This document shows positions 56,431 through 64,000 of a stretch of DNA of 64,000 nt, piece by piece. Location of the stretch: contig CATOTI010000002.1 in the NCBI GenBank assembly GCA_951813295.1, positions 558,001-622,000 on the forward strand. The letters run 5' to 3'. A program made the position numbers and the translations under genes. The stretch's first letter is position 1, and the number at the start of each line of letters is the position of its first letter. This DNA comes from an uncultured Pseudomonadales bacterium. GTDB lineage: Bacteria; Pseudomonadota; Gammaproteobacteria; Pseudomonadales; Azotimanducaceae. A model generated the notes under the pieces. The model saw only the letters and a program-made list of their open reading frames with translations, was not told the origin of the DNA and ran no database searches.

Positions 56431-56975
56431 CCGACATCAAAACGGCGCGGCTCGTCATCGAGCGCGCCGGATCACGGCACGCCAAGGCGCTCTCGAAGTA
56501 CTACGTCGAGAATGCAGAGCATCTGGCGCCCTGGGAGCCCATCCGCCCGCCGCGCTATCACGATCTCGATCAATGGCGGATCCGCCTCGACGACTGGGAT
56601 CGTGAAGACCGGGCCGGCACGGACCTGCACTTCGTCGCTTTGAGATCCCACGAGCCCGACGTCGTCATCGGTGTGGCGGCACTCACCAACATCAGCCGCG
56701 GCGTTTTTCAGGCGTGCAATCTCGGCTATTCCATCGGCAAGCCATTCGAAGGCCAGGGCTACATGACCGAGATGGTCGCCGCGGTCGTCGACTACGCCTT
56801 TACGAACCTCGATCTCCATCGCGTGATGGCGAGCTACATGCCCGAGAACGCGCGCAGCGGCGCGTTACTCGAGCGGCTCGGGTTCGAACGGGAGGGCGTG
56901 GCGAGGCGCTACCTGAAGATTGCCGGGGCCTGGCGAGATCACATCCTGACAGCCAAAGTTCGGGACGACGAATAG
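56421..56975 (+). CDS. GNAT acetyltransferase (RimJ-like), no usual start codon
   Basis: About 184 codons from CTG 56421, overlapping the ACAD stop. RimJ/RimL features are clear: KTARLVIERAGSRHAKALSK, NAEHLAPWEPIRPPRYHDLD, CNLGYSIGKPFEGQGYMTEM (acetyl-CoA loop) and HRVMASYMPENARSGALLER with LGFEREGVARRYLKIAGAWR. The family acetylates the N-terminus of ribosomal proteins or similar amines. No ATG, GTG or TTG precedes the conserved sequence in this frame before 56640, so initiation may be at CTG 56421 or ATC 56435, or a base may be missing near the junction. Confidence 0.8.
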   Translation: MDVADIKTARLVIERAGSRHAKALSKYYVENAEHLAPWEPIRPPRYHDLDQWRIRLDDWDREDRAGTDLHFVALRSHEPDVVIGVAALTNISRGVFQACNLGYSIGKPFEGQGYMTEMVAAVVDYAFTNLDLHRVMASYMPENARSGALLERLGFEREGVARRYLKIAGAWRDHILTAKVRDDE

Positions 56976-57012
56976 GCGCGATCGCCACCCGCAGAAACAG
57001 ATCGCCATCGGT

Positions 57013-59079
57013 TCAATCGTTTTCCTCAGCGAGATTGTTCCAGAGAAACGAGTACGACAACGCCGACATGAAGGCGCGTTGCCGGTTGTCGGCAGCCCCC
57101 GCGTGTCCACCTTCGGTGTTCTCGAAGTAGGTCACGTCGTGCTCCATCTGCTTCATCTTGGCGACCATCTTTCGCGCATGGCCGGGATGGACCCGATCGT
57201 CGCGCGTCGACGTCGTGATGAGGACGGGCGGGTACTCCGTGTCTGCGCGGACGTTGTGATACGGCGAGAACGCGCGGATGTAGCGCCACTGCTCGGGATC
57301 ATCGGGATCTCCGTATTCCGCCATCCAGCTCGCACCGGCGAGGAGATGCGAGTAGCGCTGCATGTCGAGCAGCGGCACCGCGCTCACGATTGCACCAAAG
57401 AGATCCGGGCGCATCGTCAACATGTTGCCGGTCAGGAGTCCGCCGTTTGACCCACCACTCGTGCCGAGCTGGTTCGGTGTCGTCACGCCACGAGCAACGA
57501 GGTCTTCCGCGACCGCGATGAAGTCCTCGTATGCCCGCGGGCGATTCTCCTTCAGCGCCGCCTGATGCCAGGCCGGCCCGAACTCGCCGCCACCCCGGAT
57601 GTTCGCGACGACGTAGACCCCGCCTCTTTCGAGCCAGGAGATTCCGACTGACCCGGAATAGCTCGGCAAAAGGGAGATCTCGAAACCACCGTAGCCGTAG
57701 AGCAACGTTGGAGCAGGACCGTCACTCGAGCGACCGACCTGGAAGTACGGCACGCGAGTGCCATCTTTCGATACGGTCCAATGCTGCTCGATCGCAACGC
57801 CCGTCGTATCGAAGTGATGTGCGGCCTGCTTCACGACGATCGGTTCGTTCTTGCCGATCTCGCGCATCTCAAAGGTCGGTGGCGTCACGAAATCCGTCGT
57901 CTGCAGGAAGAAGCGATCGCTTTCGTGTGGATCGACCGCGCTGACCGACAGCGTCTGGAACCCGTCCGCGCCGATGACCGAACGGTGCTCGAATCCGGCG
58001 TCGCTGGAACGCCAGACGTGGATCTCATTTTTCACGTTGTCGAGCACGTTCACGAAGAAGTGAGACGCCGTTGCCATATAGCCCGACACAGCAGTCGTCG
58101 CCGAGGGTTCGTAAAGCATCGAAAACTTGCCGCGTCCGTTCAGAAAGCGCTCGAGACTCGTGACGAGGAGTGCGCCCGACGGATAGACCTCACCGGCAAA
58201 TCGCCAGTCACTCTTCAGTTCGACGATCAGCCAGTCGCGATCGATCGTGACAGCGGCGTCATCCGGAACCGCGACGCGGACGAACTCGTCATCAACCTGT
58301 ACGAAGCGCTCTCGCGTATAGAAATCGATGGATCGATGAATGACGAGGTCCGTTCGCTCCGGCGTCCAAACCACTTGTGCGAACGCGGCCACGTCGCTCG
58401 ATTCGCCTTCGAAGAGAGCTTTTGCATTTTCGAGCGCTTCACCACGCTGCCAGCGCTTGATGGTTCGCGGGTAGCCGGAGTCCGTCAGCGTGCCGGGGCC
58501 AAAGTCGCGACCCACCACGAGCGTGTTCTGATCCAGCCAGGCCGCGGCGCCCTTTGATTCCGGAAGCTCGAAGCCACCCTCGACGAATGCTCTTTTGGTG
58601 ACGTCGAATTCCCGGACGACCGTTGCGTCAGCGCCGCCGCGGGACAGCACCACGAGGGCAAGTTCATAGCCCGGCTGGAGAAAGGCCGCACCTCGGTAGA
58701 CCCAGTTTTCCCCTTCCTGACGGGCGAGTGCATCGACATCGAGGACCAGGTCCCAGATCGGATCTGCTTTCTGGTACTCGGCCAACGCCGCCCGACGAAG
58801 AATTCCGCGCGGATGCTCCGCGTCGCGCCAGAAGTTGTAGTAGTGATCCCCGCGTTTCGTGACGTAGGCAATGTTCTCGTCGGAGTCGAGCACGTCCAGG
58901 ATTCGGCGCTCGAGATCGGAAAAGGCATCGTTGCTGGCAAGTTCCGCTCGGGCGATATCGCTGTGCGTCTCAGCCCACGCGATCGCCTCGGCATCGGTAA
59001 CGGCCTCCAGCCATTCGAACGGATCGGCGCCGGCGTTCCCCGCGAGGACCAGGGCGGTCATCAAAGCGAGCTTCTTCAT
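57013..59079 (-). CDS. Prolyl oligopeptidase family serine peptidase (S9A), exported
   Basis: 688 residues with a signal peptide (KKLALMTALVLAGNAGA). The seven-bladed propeller spans roughly residues 60-430, followed by the alpha/beta hydrolase domain. The catalytic triad is visible: Ser in GTSGGSNGGLLTG (~residue 535), Asp in TSTRDDRVHPGHA, His in EGGHAGAADNRQRAF. The GSxGG region and the YGYGGFEISLLPSYSG and VANIRGGGEFGPAWH segments are characteristic. It should cleave short proline-containing peptides in the periplasm. The C-terminus ends with a short amphipathic tail. Confidence 0.92.
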   Translation of the reverse strand: MKKLALMTALVLAGNAGADPFEWLEAVTDAEAIAWAETHSDIARAELASNDAFSDLERRILDVLDSDENIAYVTKRGDHYYNFWRDAEHPRGILRRAALAEYQKADPIWDLVLDVDALARQEGENWVYRGAAFLQPGYELALVVLSRGGADATVVREFDVTKRAFVEGGFELPESKGAAAWLDQNTLVVGRDFGPGTLTDSGYPRTIKRWQRGEALENAKALFEGESSDVAAFAQVVWTPERTDLVIHRSIDFYTRERFVQVDDEFVRVAVPDDAAVTIDRDWLIVELKSDWRFAGEVYPSGALLVTSLERFLNGRGKFSMLYEPSATTAVSGYMATASHFFVNVLDNVKNEIHVWRSSDAGFEHRSVIGADGFQTLSVSAVDPHESDRFFLQTTDFVTPPTFEMREIGKNEPIVVKQAAHHFDTTGVAIEQHWTVSKDGTRVPYFQVGRSSDGPAPTLLYGYGGFEISLLPSYSGSVGISWLERGGVYVVANIRGGGEFGPAWHQAALKENRPRAYEDFIAVAEDLVARGVTTPNQLGTSGGSNGGLLTGNMLTMRPDLFGAIVSAVPLLDMQRYSHLLAGASWMAEYGDPDDPEQWRYIRAFSPYHNVRADTEYPPVLITTSTRDDRVHPGHARKMVAKMKQMEHDVTYFENTEGGHAGAADNRQRAFMSALSYSFLWNNLAEEND

Positions 59080-59232
59080 AGTTTCCTCTTCGCGTCGTCA
59101 TCGGACGTTTCCGACGGATCACCCACGTTCTACGTCGGATAGGGCGCGGTCTCAAGGACAAGGCCCTTCGCGGGTTGCCGCAGCTAATGGCGCCCTGAGA
59201 ATCTAGAGATCAAACACGAAGCGGGAGAGCAC

Positions 59233-59613
59233 ATGTTCAATCACGTCATGGTCGGCGCGGACGACCTTCAAGTCGCGAAACAGTTCTACGACGCGATGCT
59301 GGGTGAACTCGGTATCAAGCCATCGACCATGGACACGCCCGAGCGCTGTACATTCCGCGGCCAGTCCGGAACCTTCATGATCAAGAAACCGATCAACGGC
59401 GAGCCGGCGACCCACGGGAACGGTTCCACCGTCGGCTTCGTAGCGGATAGCCCCGAGCAAGCCAAAGCCGCGCACGATGCAGGGGTGACCAACGGCGGCG
59501 TCAGCTGTGAGGATCCACCGGGCGTAAGAGAGCGTGGCGGTGCTCGGGTTTACCTCGCCTATCTACGCGACCCAACCGGTAACAAAATCTGCCTGGCTCA
59601 CCGGCTCGATTGA
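59233..59613 (+). CDS. VOC family (glyoxalase/bleomycin-resistance-like) protein
   Basis: 126 residues with two beta-alpha-beta-beta-beta units: FNHVMVGADDLQVAKQFYDA in the first and GFVADSPEQAKAAHDAGVTN, VYLAYLRDPTGNKICLAHRL in the second. His in FNHVMVG and a possible Glu are typical metal ligands; the second half has the usual D-P-x-GNK end. Function in the family varies from lyases to thiol adduct binding. It lies alone, divergent from the prolyl oligopeptidase with 150 bp between. Confidence 0.8.
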   Translation: MFNHVMVGADDLQVAKQFYDAMLGELGIKPSTMDTPERCTFRGQSGTFMIKKPINGEPATHGNGSTVGFVADSPEQAKAAHDAGVTNGGVSCEDPPGVRERGGARVYLAYLRDPTGNKICLAHRLD

Positions 59614-59639
59614 CGCCATCCCCGACGTAGTACTTTTGA

Positions 59640-59852
59640 TCACGCCCCGCGAGTCGGCACGACATCGGTTGATCCTGTCTCGTCGTCGTAGGTAATCGCC
59701 GCCTCCCCGCGTTCGAGCTGGCGGCGAACTTCGGCGCGTTTCGTCTCGAGGGTGCCGTCGCTGACCCGGCTCTCGCGGGTGATGTATTCATCGATCACGC
59801 CGTCGAGCGCTTCTTTCGAGAGTTCTTCGAAGGGGATCCGGATTCCGCTCAT
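59640..59852 (-). CDS. YheU family small protein
   Basis: 70 residues. The IRIPFEELSKEALDGVIDEY and ITRESRVSDGTLETKRAEVR sequences match the YheU family seen in gammaproteobacteria, where the IP.E.L..E.L..LI.E(F/Y).TR(E/D)GTDYG motif is usual; here SRVSDG replaces GTDYG. Function unknown. The gene overlaps by 4 bp the end of the preceding hypothetical gene. Confidence 0.78.
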   Translation of the reverse strand: MSGIRIPFEELSKEALDGVIDEYITRESRVSDGTLETKRAEVRRQLERGEAAITYDDETGSTDVVPTRGA

Positions 59853-60190
59853 CTTGGTCTCTCGTCAGCCGCTTTCACGGAAATCGTCGCGTCGGAGCGA
59901 TCCGGGAACCGAATGAGCAACGTATAGCCGCCCAACAGGTCGTACGGAACGTTGGGTGCGATCAGACGGATTCGCATACCACTGATCAGATTTGGCAACG
60001 GCATTTCCAGGCATGTTTCGCTGTAACCCTCGATCCGATAACAAAGCGTGTCGCCGACCGGAACTCGATCCCCTTGATAGTGGAGTTCGAAGGTCCCCTC
60101 GGCGAGCGAAAAGGACAGCCGCGACTCAAGCGTCGTGATCCACGACGCCGCTTCGAGCATCGTGACGAGAACGACGGTCGCGGTGCTCAC
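59849..60190 (-). CDS. Hypothetical protein, possibly exported
   Basis: 113 residues from GTG 60190, three bases after the DUF1801 stop. A moderately hydrophobic start (TATVVLVTMLEAASWITTLE) might be a signal segment, followed by mostly beta-sheet sequence (FELHYQGDRVPVGDTLCYRI; GYTLLIRFPDRSDATISVKA). A Cys pair (LCYRIEGYSETCLEM) could form a disulfide outside the cytoplasm. I recognise no family. Overlaps YheU by 4 bp, so it is part of one small operon. Confidence 0.55.
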   Translation of the reverse strand: MSTATVVLVTMLEAASWITTLESRLSFSLAEGTFELHYQGDRVPVGDTLCYRIEGYSETCLEMPLPNLISGMRIRLIAPNVPYDLLGGYTLLIRFPDRSDATISVKAADERPR

Positions 60191-60193
60191 CGT

Positions 60194-60610
60194 TCAGGCG
60201 TAGAGCGCTTTAATTTTCTCGACCGACACGCCGATCAGTTCGCGCAGGACGTTTTCCTCGACGTTGGCGAGTCGCCCGATGTAGAGACACGAGCGCCCCA
60301 ACCGGTGCTTCCCCAACCTCGCGAGGAGAGGTTCGAACTCGTCGAATCCCGGCATGATGTAGAGCGTCATCTCTCGCTTGCGCGGCGCGAAACCGGTAAG
60401 GAACCATTCGCCTTCCCGGCCGCTCTCGTAGGCATAGTGATAAGTGCCGAAGCCAACAATCGAATCGCCCCACATGAAGGCGGTTTCACCGGTGATTTCT
60501 TCCATCATGGCGCGCAGAACGAACGCATCCTCACGGCGTCCGTCGTGCTCGACGGCGTCAAGGAACGCGTCGACGTCTCCATCGTTCCGTTGGGTCTTGA
60601 GTTCTGCCAT
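60194..60610 (-). CDS. DUF1801 domain protein
   Basis: 138 residues. The beta-rich CyaY/YjbR-like fold shows VLRAMMEEITGETAFMWGDS, IVGFGTYHYAYESGREGEWF, LTGFAPRKREMTLYIMPGFD and SCLYIGRLANVEENVLRELI, the characteristic order of DUF1801 (GFAPRK..L.LY and GK.CLYI..L..VD). No catalytic residue is known. First gene of a minus-strand trio with the next two small genes. Confidence 0.85.
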   Translation of the reverse strand: MAELKTQRNDGDVDAFLDAVEHDGRREDAFVLRAMMEEITGETAFMWGDSIVGFGTYHYAYESGREGEWFLTGFAPRKREMTLYIMPGFDEFEPLLARLGKHRLGRSCLYIGRLANVEENVLRELIGVSVEKIKALYA

Positions 60611-60628
60611 TGGCGTCTCCTTCGCCGT

Positions 60629-61735
60629 TCAGTCTGGAAAGGTTCCGTCCGCACGCGGGCGAAACCAGGGGTGGCTGTACCAAAACCAACTACCTGGTCG
60701 GGCTCGATTAGGCGCGGTACAGGTGTACTTGCTCCGCCCCACTTTCAGCGGCGTTGGGCTCGACACGTTGAGCGACGTTCCCGTCCTCGTGACGTCGAGC
60801 CGCGTGCCGTCCGCGTCGAAACAGCCGGTTTCACGAGCCACGATCTCGGCCTCGAAGTCGAGCGTCATCGACGGAATCCGATCACCGTCGACGTTGTACT
60901 CGAACGCACGCGGTTTTGCCGGCAGCGGTGTTGCCAAGAGCCTCAATCGGAACGCTTCGTCGTTCGATTGAAACACCGAGATCGGGAAACGCGGCAGGGC
61001 ACTTCGGACAAAGCGCGGCACGCCATCCGCCGTGACGTCGCGGGCGGCGAGCACGCCCGATTGCTGGCCGAATCCGATCACGTCGAGATCCGCGAGGGCG
61101 CGCATGGTGCCCGCGTCGAACTCGCCGAACGGCCAGGCGAAGAAGCGCGGCGCACGGCCGATCTCATCTTCGATTCGCTCCGAGGAATAGGTGACGTTGC
61201 TGCTGAAGCGCACCAACCAATCGTCCGCCTCGCGCTCCTCGAGCAGGTGAGCATGGTCACGGCTGTGGCTCTCGATCGCCGCACCCATCGACGCAACCCG
61301 GCGAAGATCATCCCAGGATGCAAAGTCCTCGAAGCCCTGATCGATCGAATTCGTGCTCGCGAAGATGGTGTACGGCCAATCACGTTCGGCAAGACGCGGG
61401 GCCGCGTTGTCGATGATCGTTCCCCAGGCATCATCGAAGGTGATGACGACCGTCGGCTCGGCGAGCTTGGCACCCCGTTCGAAGCTATCGATGACCGCCT
61501 CGAGCGGCAGTACGGTCAGTCCCAGGGATTCGATGGTCTCGAGGTGTCGCTCGAAATCGGCGATCCGAACACTCGTCGACGCCGGCGTGTCGTCGGCGAT
61601 GTGGTGATAAAGAAGGATGACGGCGTGCTCGTCACGCGCCACGGCGACCTCGGGCATACACCCGGAAACGGTCTGCGTGCCCAGTAGTGCTGCAAACACC
61701 ACGCACACGCCAACCAACCGTCGCCCCCAATACAT
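60629..61735 (-). CDS. Polysaccharide deacetylase family lipoprotein
   Basis: 368 residues with an N-terminal signal and possible lipobox (LLGTQTVSGC). The NodB homology domain shows TFDDAWGTIIDNAAPRLAER with the catalytic and metal Asp (TFDD), then ESHSRDHAHLLE with the metal-binding HSxxH, and FFAWPFGEFD with the RxPY-equivalent. The C-terminal region beyond the NodB domain has beta strands (DGDRIPSMTLDFEAEIVARE). It should remove acetyl groups from a cell-surface glycan in the periplasm, consistent with the adjacent cell-wall hydrolase genes. Confidence 0.87.
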   Translation of the reverse strand: MYWGRRLVGVCVVFAALLGTQTVSGCMPEVAVARDEHAVILLYHHIADDTPASTSVRIADFERHLETIESLGLTVLPLEAVIDSFERGAKLAEPTVVITFDDAWGTIIDNAAPRLAERDWPYTIFASTNSIDQGFEDFASWDDLRRVASMGAAIESHSRDHAHLLEEREADDWLVRFSSNVTYSSERIEDEIGRAPRFFAWPFGEFDAGTMRALADLDVIGFGQQSGVLAARDVTADGVPRFVRSALPRFPISVFQSNDEAFRLRLLATPLPAKPRAFEYNVDGDRIPSMTLDFEAEIVARETGCFDADGTRLDVTRTGTSLNVSSPTPLKVGRSKYTCTAPNRARPGSWFWYSHPWFRPRADGTFPD

Positions 61736-61739
61736 CAGG

Positions 61740-62510
61740 CTATTCGCCGGCGCGAAGGGCGGCGATCAGGTCCCGGTTCGATCTCAACATCCCACGCACT
61801 TCGGCGACGTACGCCCCGCGGCGTTCGGAGTAGCGGGACAACCAGCCGACCAGGTGTTCTCCCGCCGGCACTTCGCCGGAGGCGCGCATGGCCGCCCGGC
61901 GACGACGCAGCCCGTCGTAACTCTGATGGCTGTTGAGATTGTCGATATAGCTCGCGACGGAGGCTCCTACATCGCGGAAGCGTTCCACCTCGTGGCGTTC
62001 ACCGGGACGCCGCGCGGACGGCACAAGCCCACAACCCGCCTCGTAACACCATTCACCGAAAAGATTGTTCGCCTCGCGGGCGAACCGTGACTGGCCCCAG
62101 CCGGATTCCTTCGCGGCTTGCACGAGTGCCAGATCCGTCGGAATCGTGTCGACGCGCCGGGCCAGTTCGGCAAGCGATCGCGCCGGGTCATCGCGCCAGT
62201 CGACGAGCCGGTACTGCGCTGCGATCGGCTCGATCAAAGCTCGATCGTAGCCTGCGAGGTAAGGCCGACCGGAATAGCGCCGCGTCACCTCGTCGATCGT
62301 AGCCCGTTGCTCGAGCACAGCCGCGTTCTTGTCCTCGATGGCGGGCAACAGTAGCTCGAAGAAGATCGTCTTTCGGTCCTCGACCGCAAGATCCTTCAGA
62401 TCCGGTAGCACCCCGTAGCGCGGGACCGTTACGCTCGCAGCTATGCCCAACACCGCGCCCGCGAGGGCCACGGCCAAACCAAGAAAACTGAGACGACGGA
62501 GATCTCGCAT
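61740..62510 (-). CDS. Glucosaminidase domain protein (Bax-like)
   Basis: 256 residues from ATG 62510; a TTG three codons upstream is less likely. A membrane/signal segment (LGLAVALAGAVLGIAASV) leads to an exported domain. The mannosyl-glycoprotein endo-beta-N-acetylglucosaminidase-type core shows TDLALVQAAKESGWGQSRFA with the catalytic Glu, NLFGEWCYE and ERFRDVGASVASYIDNLNSH. It is about the size of E. coli Bax. Expected to hydrolyse peptidoglycan sugar chains. Divergent from mltB with overlapping start codons, so its promoter lies inside that gene. Confidence 0.85.
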   Translation of the reverse strand: MRDLRRLSFLGLAVALAGAVLGIAASVTVPRYGVLPDLKDLAVEDRKTIFFELLLPAIEDKNAAVLEQRATIDEVTRRYSGRPYLAGYDRALIEPIAAQYRLVDWRDDPARSLAELARRVDTIPTDLALVQAAKESGWGQSRFAREANNLFGEWCYEAGCGLVPSARRPGERHEVERFRDVGASVASYIDNLNSHQSYDGLRRRRAAMRASGEVPAGEHLVGWLSRYSERRGAYVAEVRGMLRSNRDLIAALRAGE

Positions 62511-63489
62511 GGCATTCAATTCTGCTCGCGAACCTCACCAGTTTCGAGCCGCGCTTACGAAGCTTTTTGTGGTAAGCGCACTGCTTGCAATCCCCGCTCA
62601 TCCGGACGAACCGACCTTCTCCGAGTTCCTCGACGAGGTCGCGGCGGAAGCACGCGATCACGGCGTCGGCGAAGAAAGGATTCGCGAGGCATTCGATTCT
62701 CTGACCGAGAATCCGCGTGTCATCGAGCTCGATCGTCGACAACCAGAGCACGTTCTGACCACAAAGGAATATCTGGCACAGCGAATCACGCCGAGCGTCA
62801 TCCAAGAAGGTGTCGACAACATCGCCGCCCACAAGACGACGTTCGAAGCCGTCGAAGCCGCGACCGGCGTCAGCCGTTACGTCGTCGCGGCGATCTGGGG
62901 AATCGAATCAAGATATGGCCGCTACACGGGCAATATGCCCATCATCCGCTCCCTCGCGACCCTCGCCTACGATCCACGCCGCGCCGCGTTCTTCCGGCGC
63001 CAGCTGATCGACGCACTCGTCATCTCGACGTTGGAGGACATCCCGCCAGGTGAGCTGGTCGGGAGTTGGGCAGGCGCCCTCGGCGCTGCGCAGTTCATGC
63101 CGTCGACCTGGCGCAACTGGGCGCGCGACGGCGATGGCGACGGGCGGCGTGACCTGCTGAATTCCGTCGAGGACGTCCTGATGTCGATTGGCGGCTATCT
63201 CGACGCCAAAGGTTGGCGTCCTGGTACGCCGTGGGGTGAAGAACTCGATACGGTGCCCGGGTTCACGCCGCGCGGTCCGGCGAACCTCACGTGTCGCGCG
63301 CTTCGTATACACAGCGCGGACGAACCTACGGCAGAAGGCATGGCCACGATCTGGGAGAACGCGGGTACGGCGTGGCGGGTTTACGACAACTTCCGCACGA
63401 TGCTCGAGTACAACTGCGCTAACAGCTACTCGCTCGCGGTTCTCACCTTGAGCGATGAACTCCGCGCCGCGGACGGCGCATCGCCGTAG
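62509..63489 (+). CDS. Lytic murein transglycosylase (MltB-like)
   Basis: 326 residues from ATG 62509 with a signal segment (TKLFVVSALLAIPAH). SLT_2 features: ATGVSRYVVAAIWGIESRYG with the catalytic Glu near residue 128, NMPIIRSLATLAYDPRRAAF, GSWAGALGAAQFMPSTWRNW and the GDGDGRRDLLNSVEDVLMSI stretch, then TIWENAGTAWRVYDNFRTML at the end. It cleaves MurNAc-GlcNAc bonds to form 1,6-anhydro ends in the periplasm. No clear lipobox, so it may be soluble. Start codons with the divergent glucosaminidase gene share CATG. Confidence 0.9.
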   Translation: MAFNSAREPHQFRAALTKLFVVSALLAIPAHPDEPTFSEFLDEVAAEARDHGVGEERIREAFDSLTENPRVIELDRRQPEHVLTTKEYLAQRITPSVIQEGVDNIAAHKTTFEAVEAATGVSRYVVAAIWGIESRYGRYTGNMPIIRSLATLAYDPRRAAFFRRQLIDALVISTLEDIPPGELVGSWAGALGAAQFMPSTWRNWARDGDGDGRRDLLNSVEDVLMSIGGYLDAKGWRPGTPWGEELDTVPGFTPRGPANLTCRALRIHSADEPTAEGMATIWENAGTAWRVYDNFRTMLEYNCANSYSLAVLTLSDELRAADGASP

Positions 63490-63522
63490 CCGTAGGATTC
63501 GTTCCGCCTCGTTCGCTTGGGG

Positions 63523-64000
63523 CTAACCCACGGTCTCGACTTGAAGCGCGCTATCGATCCCATCCACGGACTCGATACGCCACTGGATCTCGGTCAGCCG
63601 CTCGAGAAATCGCTCGTCGTGGCTCACGAGCAGGAGCCCGCAAGGACACTCCGCAAGCGCTTCCTCGAGACACTCGATCGACGGTAAGTCGAGATGGTTC
63701 GTCGGCTCGTCCATCACGACGATATGCGGCGCCAGGGACATGCCGAGCGCGAGCATCAGCTTGCGGATCTCACCCGGACTCGGGTTGCGGCTCGACAGAA
63801 GACGTTCGGGCCGCGATCCCAGCCGGCTGACCGTACGCATGACCTGACCGAGCCTGTCGCGCGGTAGGCGCTGCGCCTCGCTCAAGATACCGGCCCCCGT
63901 CGCGGCATCGATTTCCTGCGGAATCGAGGTGACTCGATCGGCCTCGACGTTGAGACGCGGCAGCACGTGGCGTAGCAGCGTCGACTTACCCGTGCCGTTC
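63523..64000 (-). CDS. ABC-F family ATPase, C-terminal part (cut by right window edge)
   Basis: The minus frame enters at the right edge with NGTGKSTLLRHVLPRLN (Walker A of the second ATPase domain) and ends at 63523. It contains the signature NPSPGEIRKLMLALGM (a PSPGE form of LSGGE), Walker B PHIVVMDEPTNHLDLPSIEC and the switch His in LLVSHDERFLERL. The DEPTNHLD motif is the hallmark of ABC-F translation factors/ribosome protection proteins. The N-terminal domain and the P-site tRNA linker are outside the window. Confidence 0.88.
   Translation of the reverse strand, partial: NGTGKSTLLRHVLPRLNVEADRVTSIPQEIDAATGAGILSEAQRLPRDRLGQVMRTVSRLGSRPERLLSSRNPSPGEIRKLMLALGMSLAPHIVVMDEPTNHLDLPSIECLEEALAECPCGLLLVSHDERFLERLTEIQWRIESVDGIDSALQVETVG

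Noticed and set aside
60074-61687. A 537-codon plus-strand open frame
   Set aside because: It overlaps in antisense the deacetylase and DUF1801 genes, which have clear motifs; the plus translation is low-complexity Arg/Glu.

Overview
The window is a GC-rich chromosomal segment from a gammaproteobacterium. The best evidence is the minus-strand block infC-rpmI-rplT-pheS-pheT-ihfA-merR at 29.7-35.5 kb, a gene order typical of Gammaproteobacteria, together with RND, MltB, YheU and Tat-dependent proteins. No 16S rRNA or other marker is present, so I go no further than class. The many acyl-CoA dehydrogenases, an acyl-CoA carboxylase, an LLM oxidoreductase and an isoquinoline-oxidoreductase-like pair suggest an aerobic heterotroph with broad catabolism.

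Layout. 0-4.3 kb: amidohydrolase (cut by the left edge), alpha/beta hydrolase, and a plus-strand trio of a flavin-dependent monooxygenase-like protein and two SDRs. 4.3-10.7 kb: a divergently regulated RND efflux operon (adaptor, permease, redoxin) facing a TetR regulator, with a 20-bp-arm inverted repeat between them that holds both -35-like TTGACA boxes. 10.7-27.2 kb: a decayed accessory island ending at a tRNA-Pro, with a broken tyrosine recombinase beside the tRNA 3' end. It carries a TPR pseudogene, a polysaccharide ABC exporter, an IS481-type element, a large cytidylyltransferase/glycerophosphotransferase/GDPD fusion protein, a shattered TIR-TM-PEGA-FGE-hydrolase gene, a GST, an interrupted PhyH gene, a MazG-like remnant, a phage tail remnant, IS3 and IS256 fragments and a photolyase stub. 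27.3-38.8 kb: mostly core genes. 38.8-48 kb: a second redoxin, Tat-exported oxidoreductases, an LLM oxidoreductase. 47.9-56.4 kb: acyl-CoA carboxylase and four acyl-CoA dehydrogenases around a palindromic/tandem repeat. 56.4-64 kb: acetyltransferase, prolyl oligopeptidase, small conserved proteins and cell-wall enzymes, ending in an ABC-F ATPase cut by the right edge.

Main result: two separate thioredoxin-fold genes each carry an in-frame UGA exactly at the redox-active position (WAPY-UGA-GC at 5105-5107, minus; GDW-UGA-SYC at 39063-39065, plus). Each UGA is followed within about 15-25 nt by a perfect or near-perfect hairpin with a G in the first two loop bases, as expected for a bacterial SECIS. 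I infer that both are selenoproteins and that the organism incorporates selenocysteine. The first is translationally coupled (ATGA overlap) to an RND efflux pump, an arrangement I do not recognise as described.

Two otherwise intact genes (the first selenoprotein near 4450 and the biotin carboxylase near 52950) show single-base frameshifts that may be assembly errors. All calls come from reading the sequence; no database search or folding program was run.
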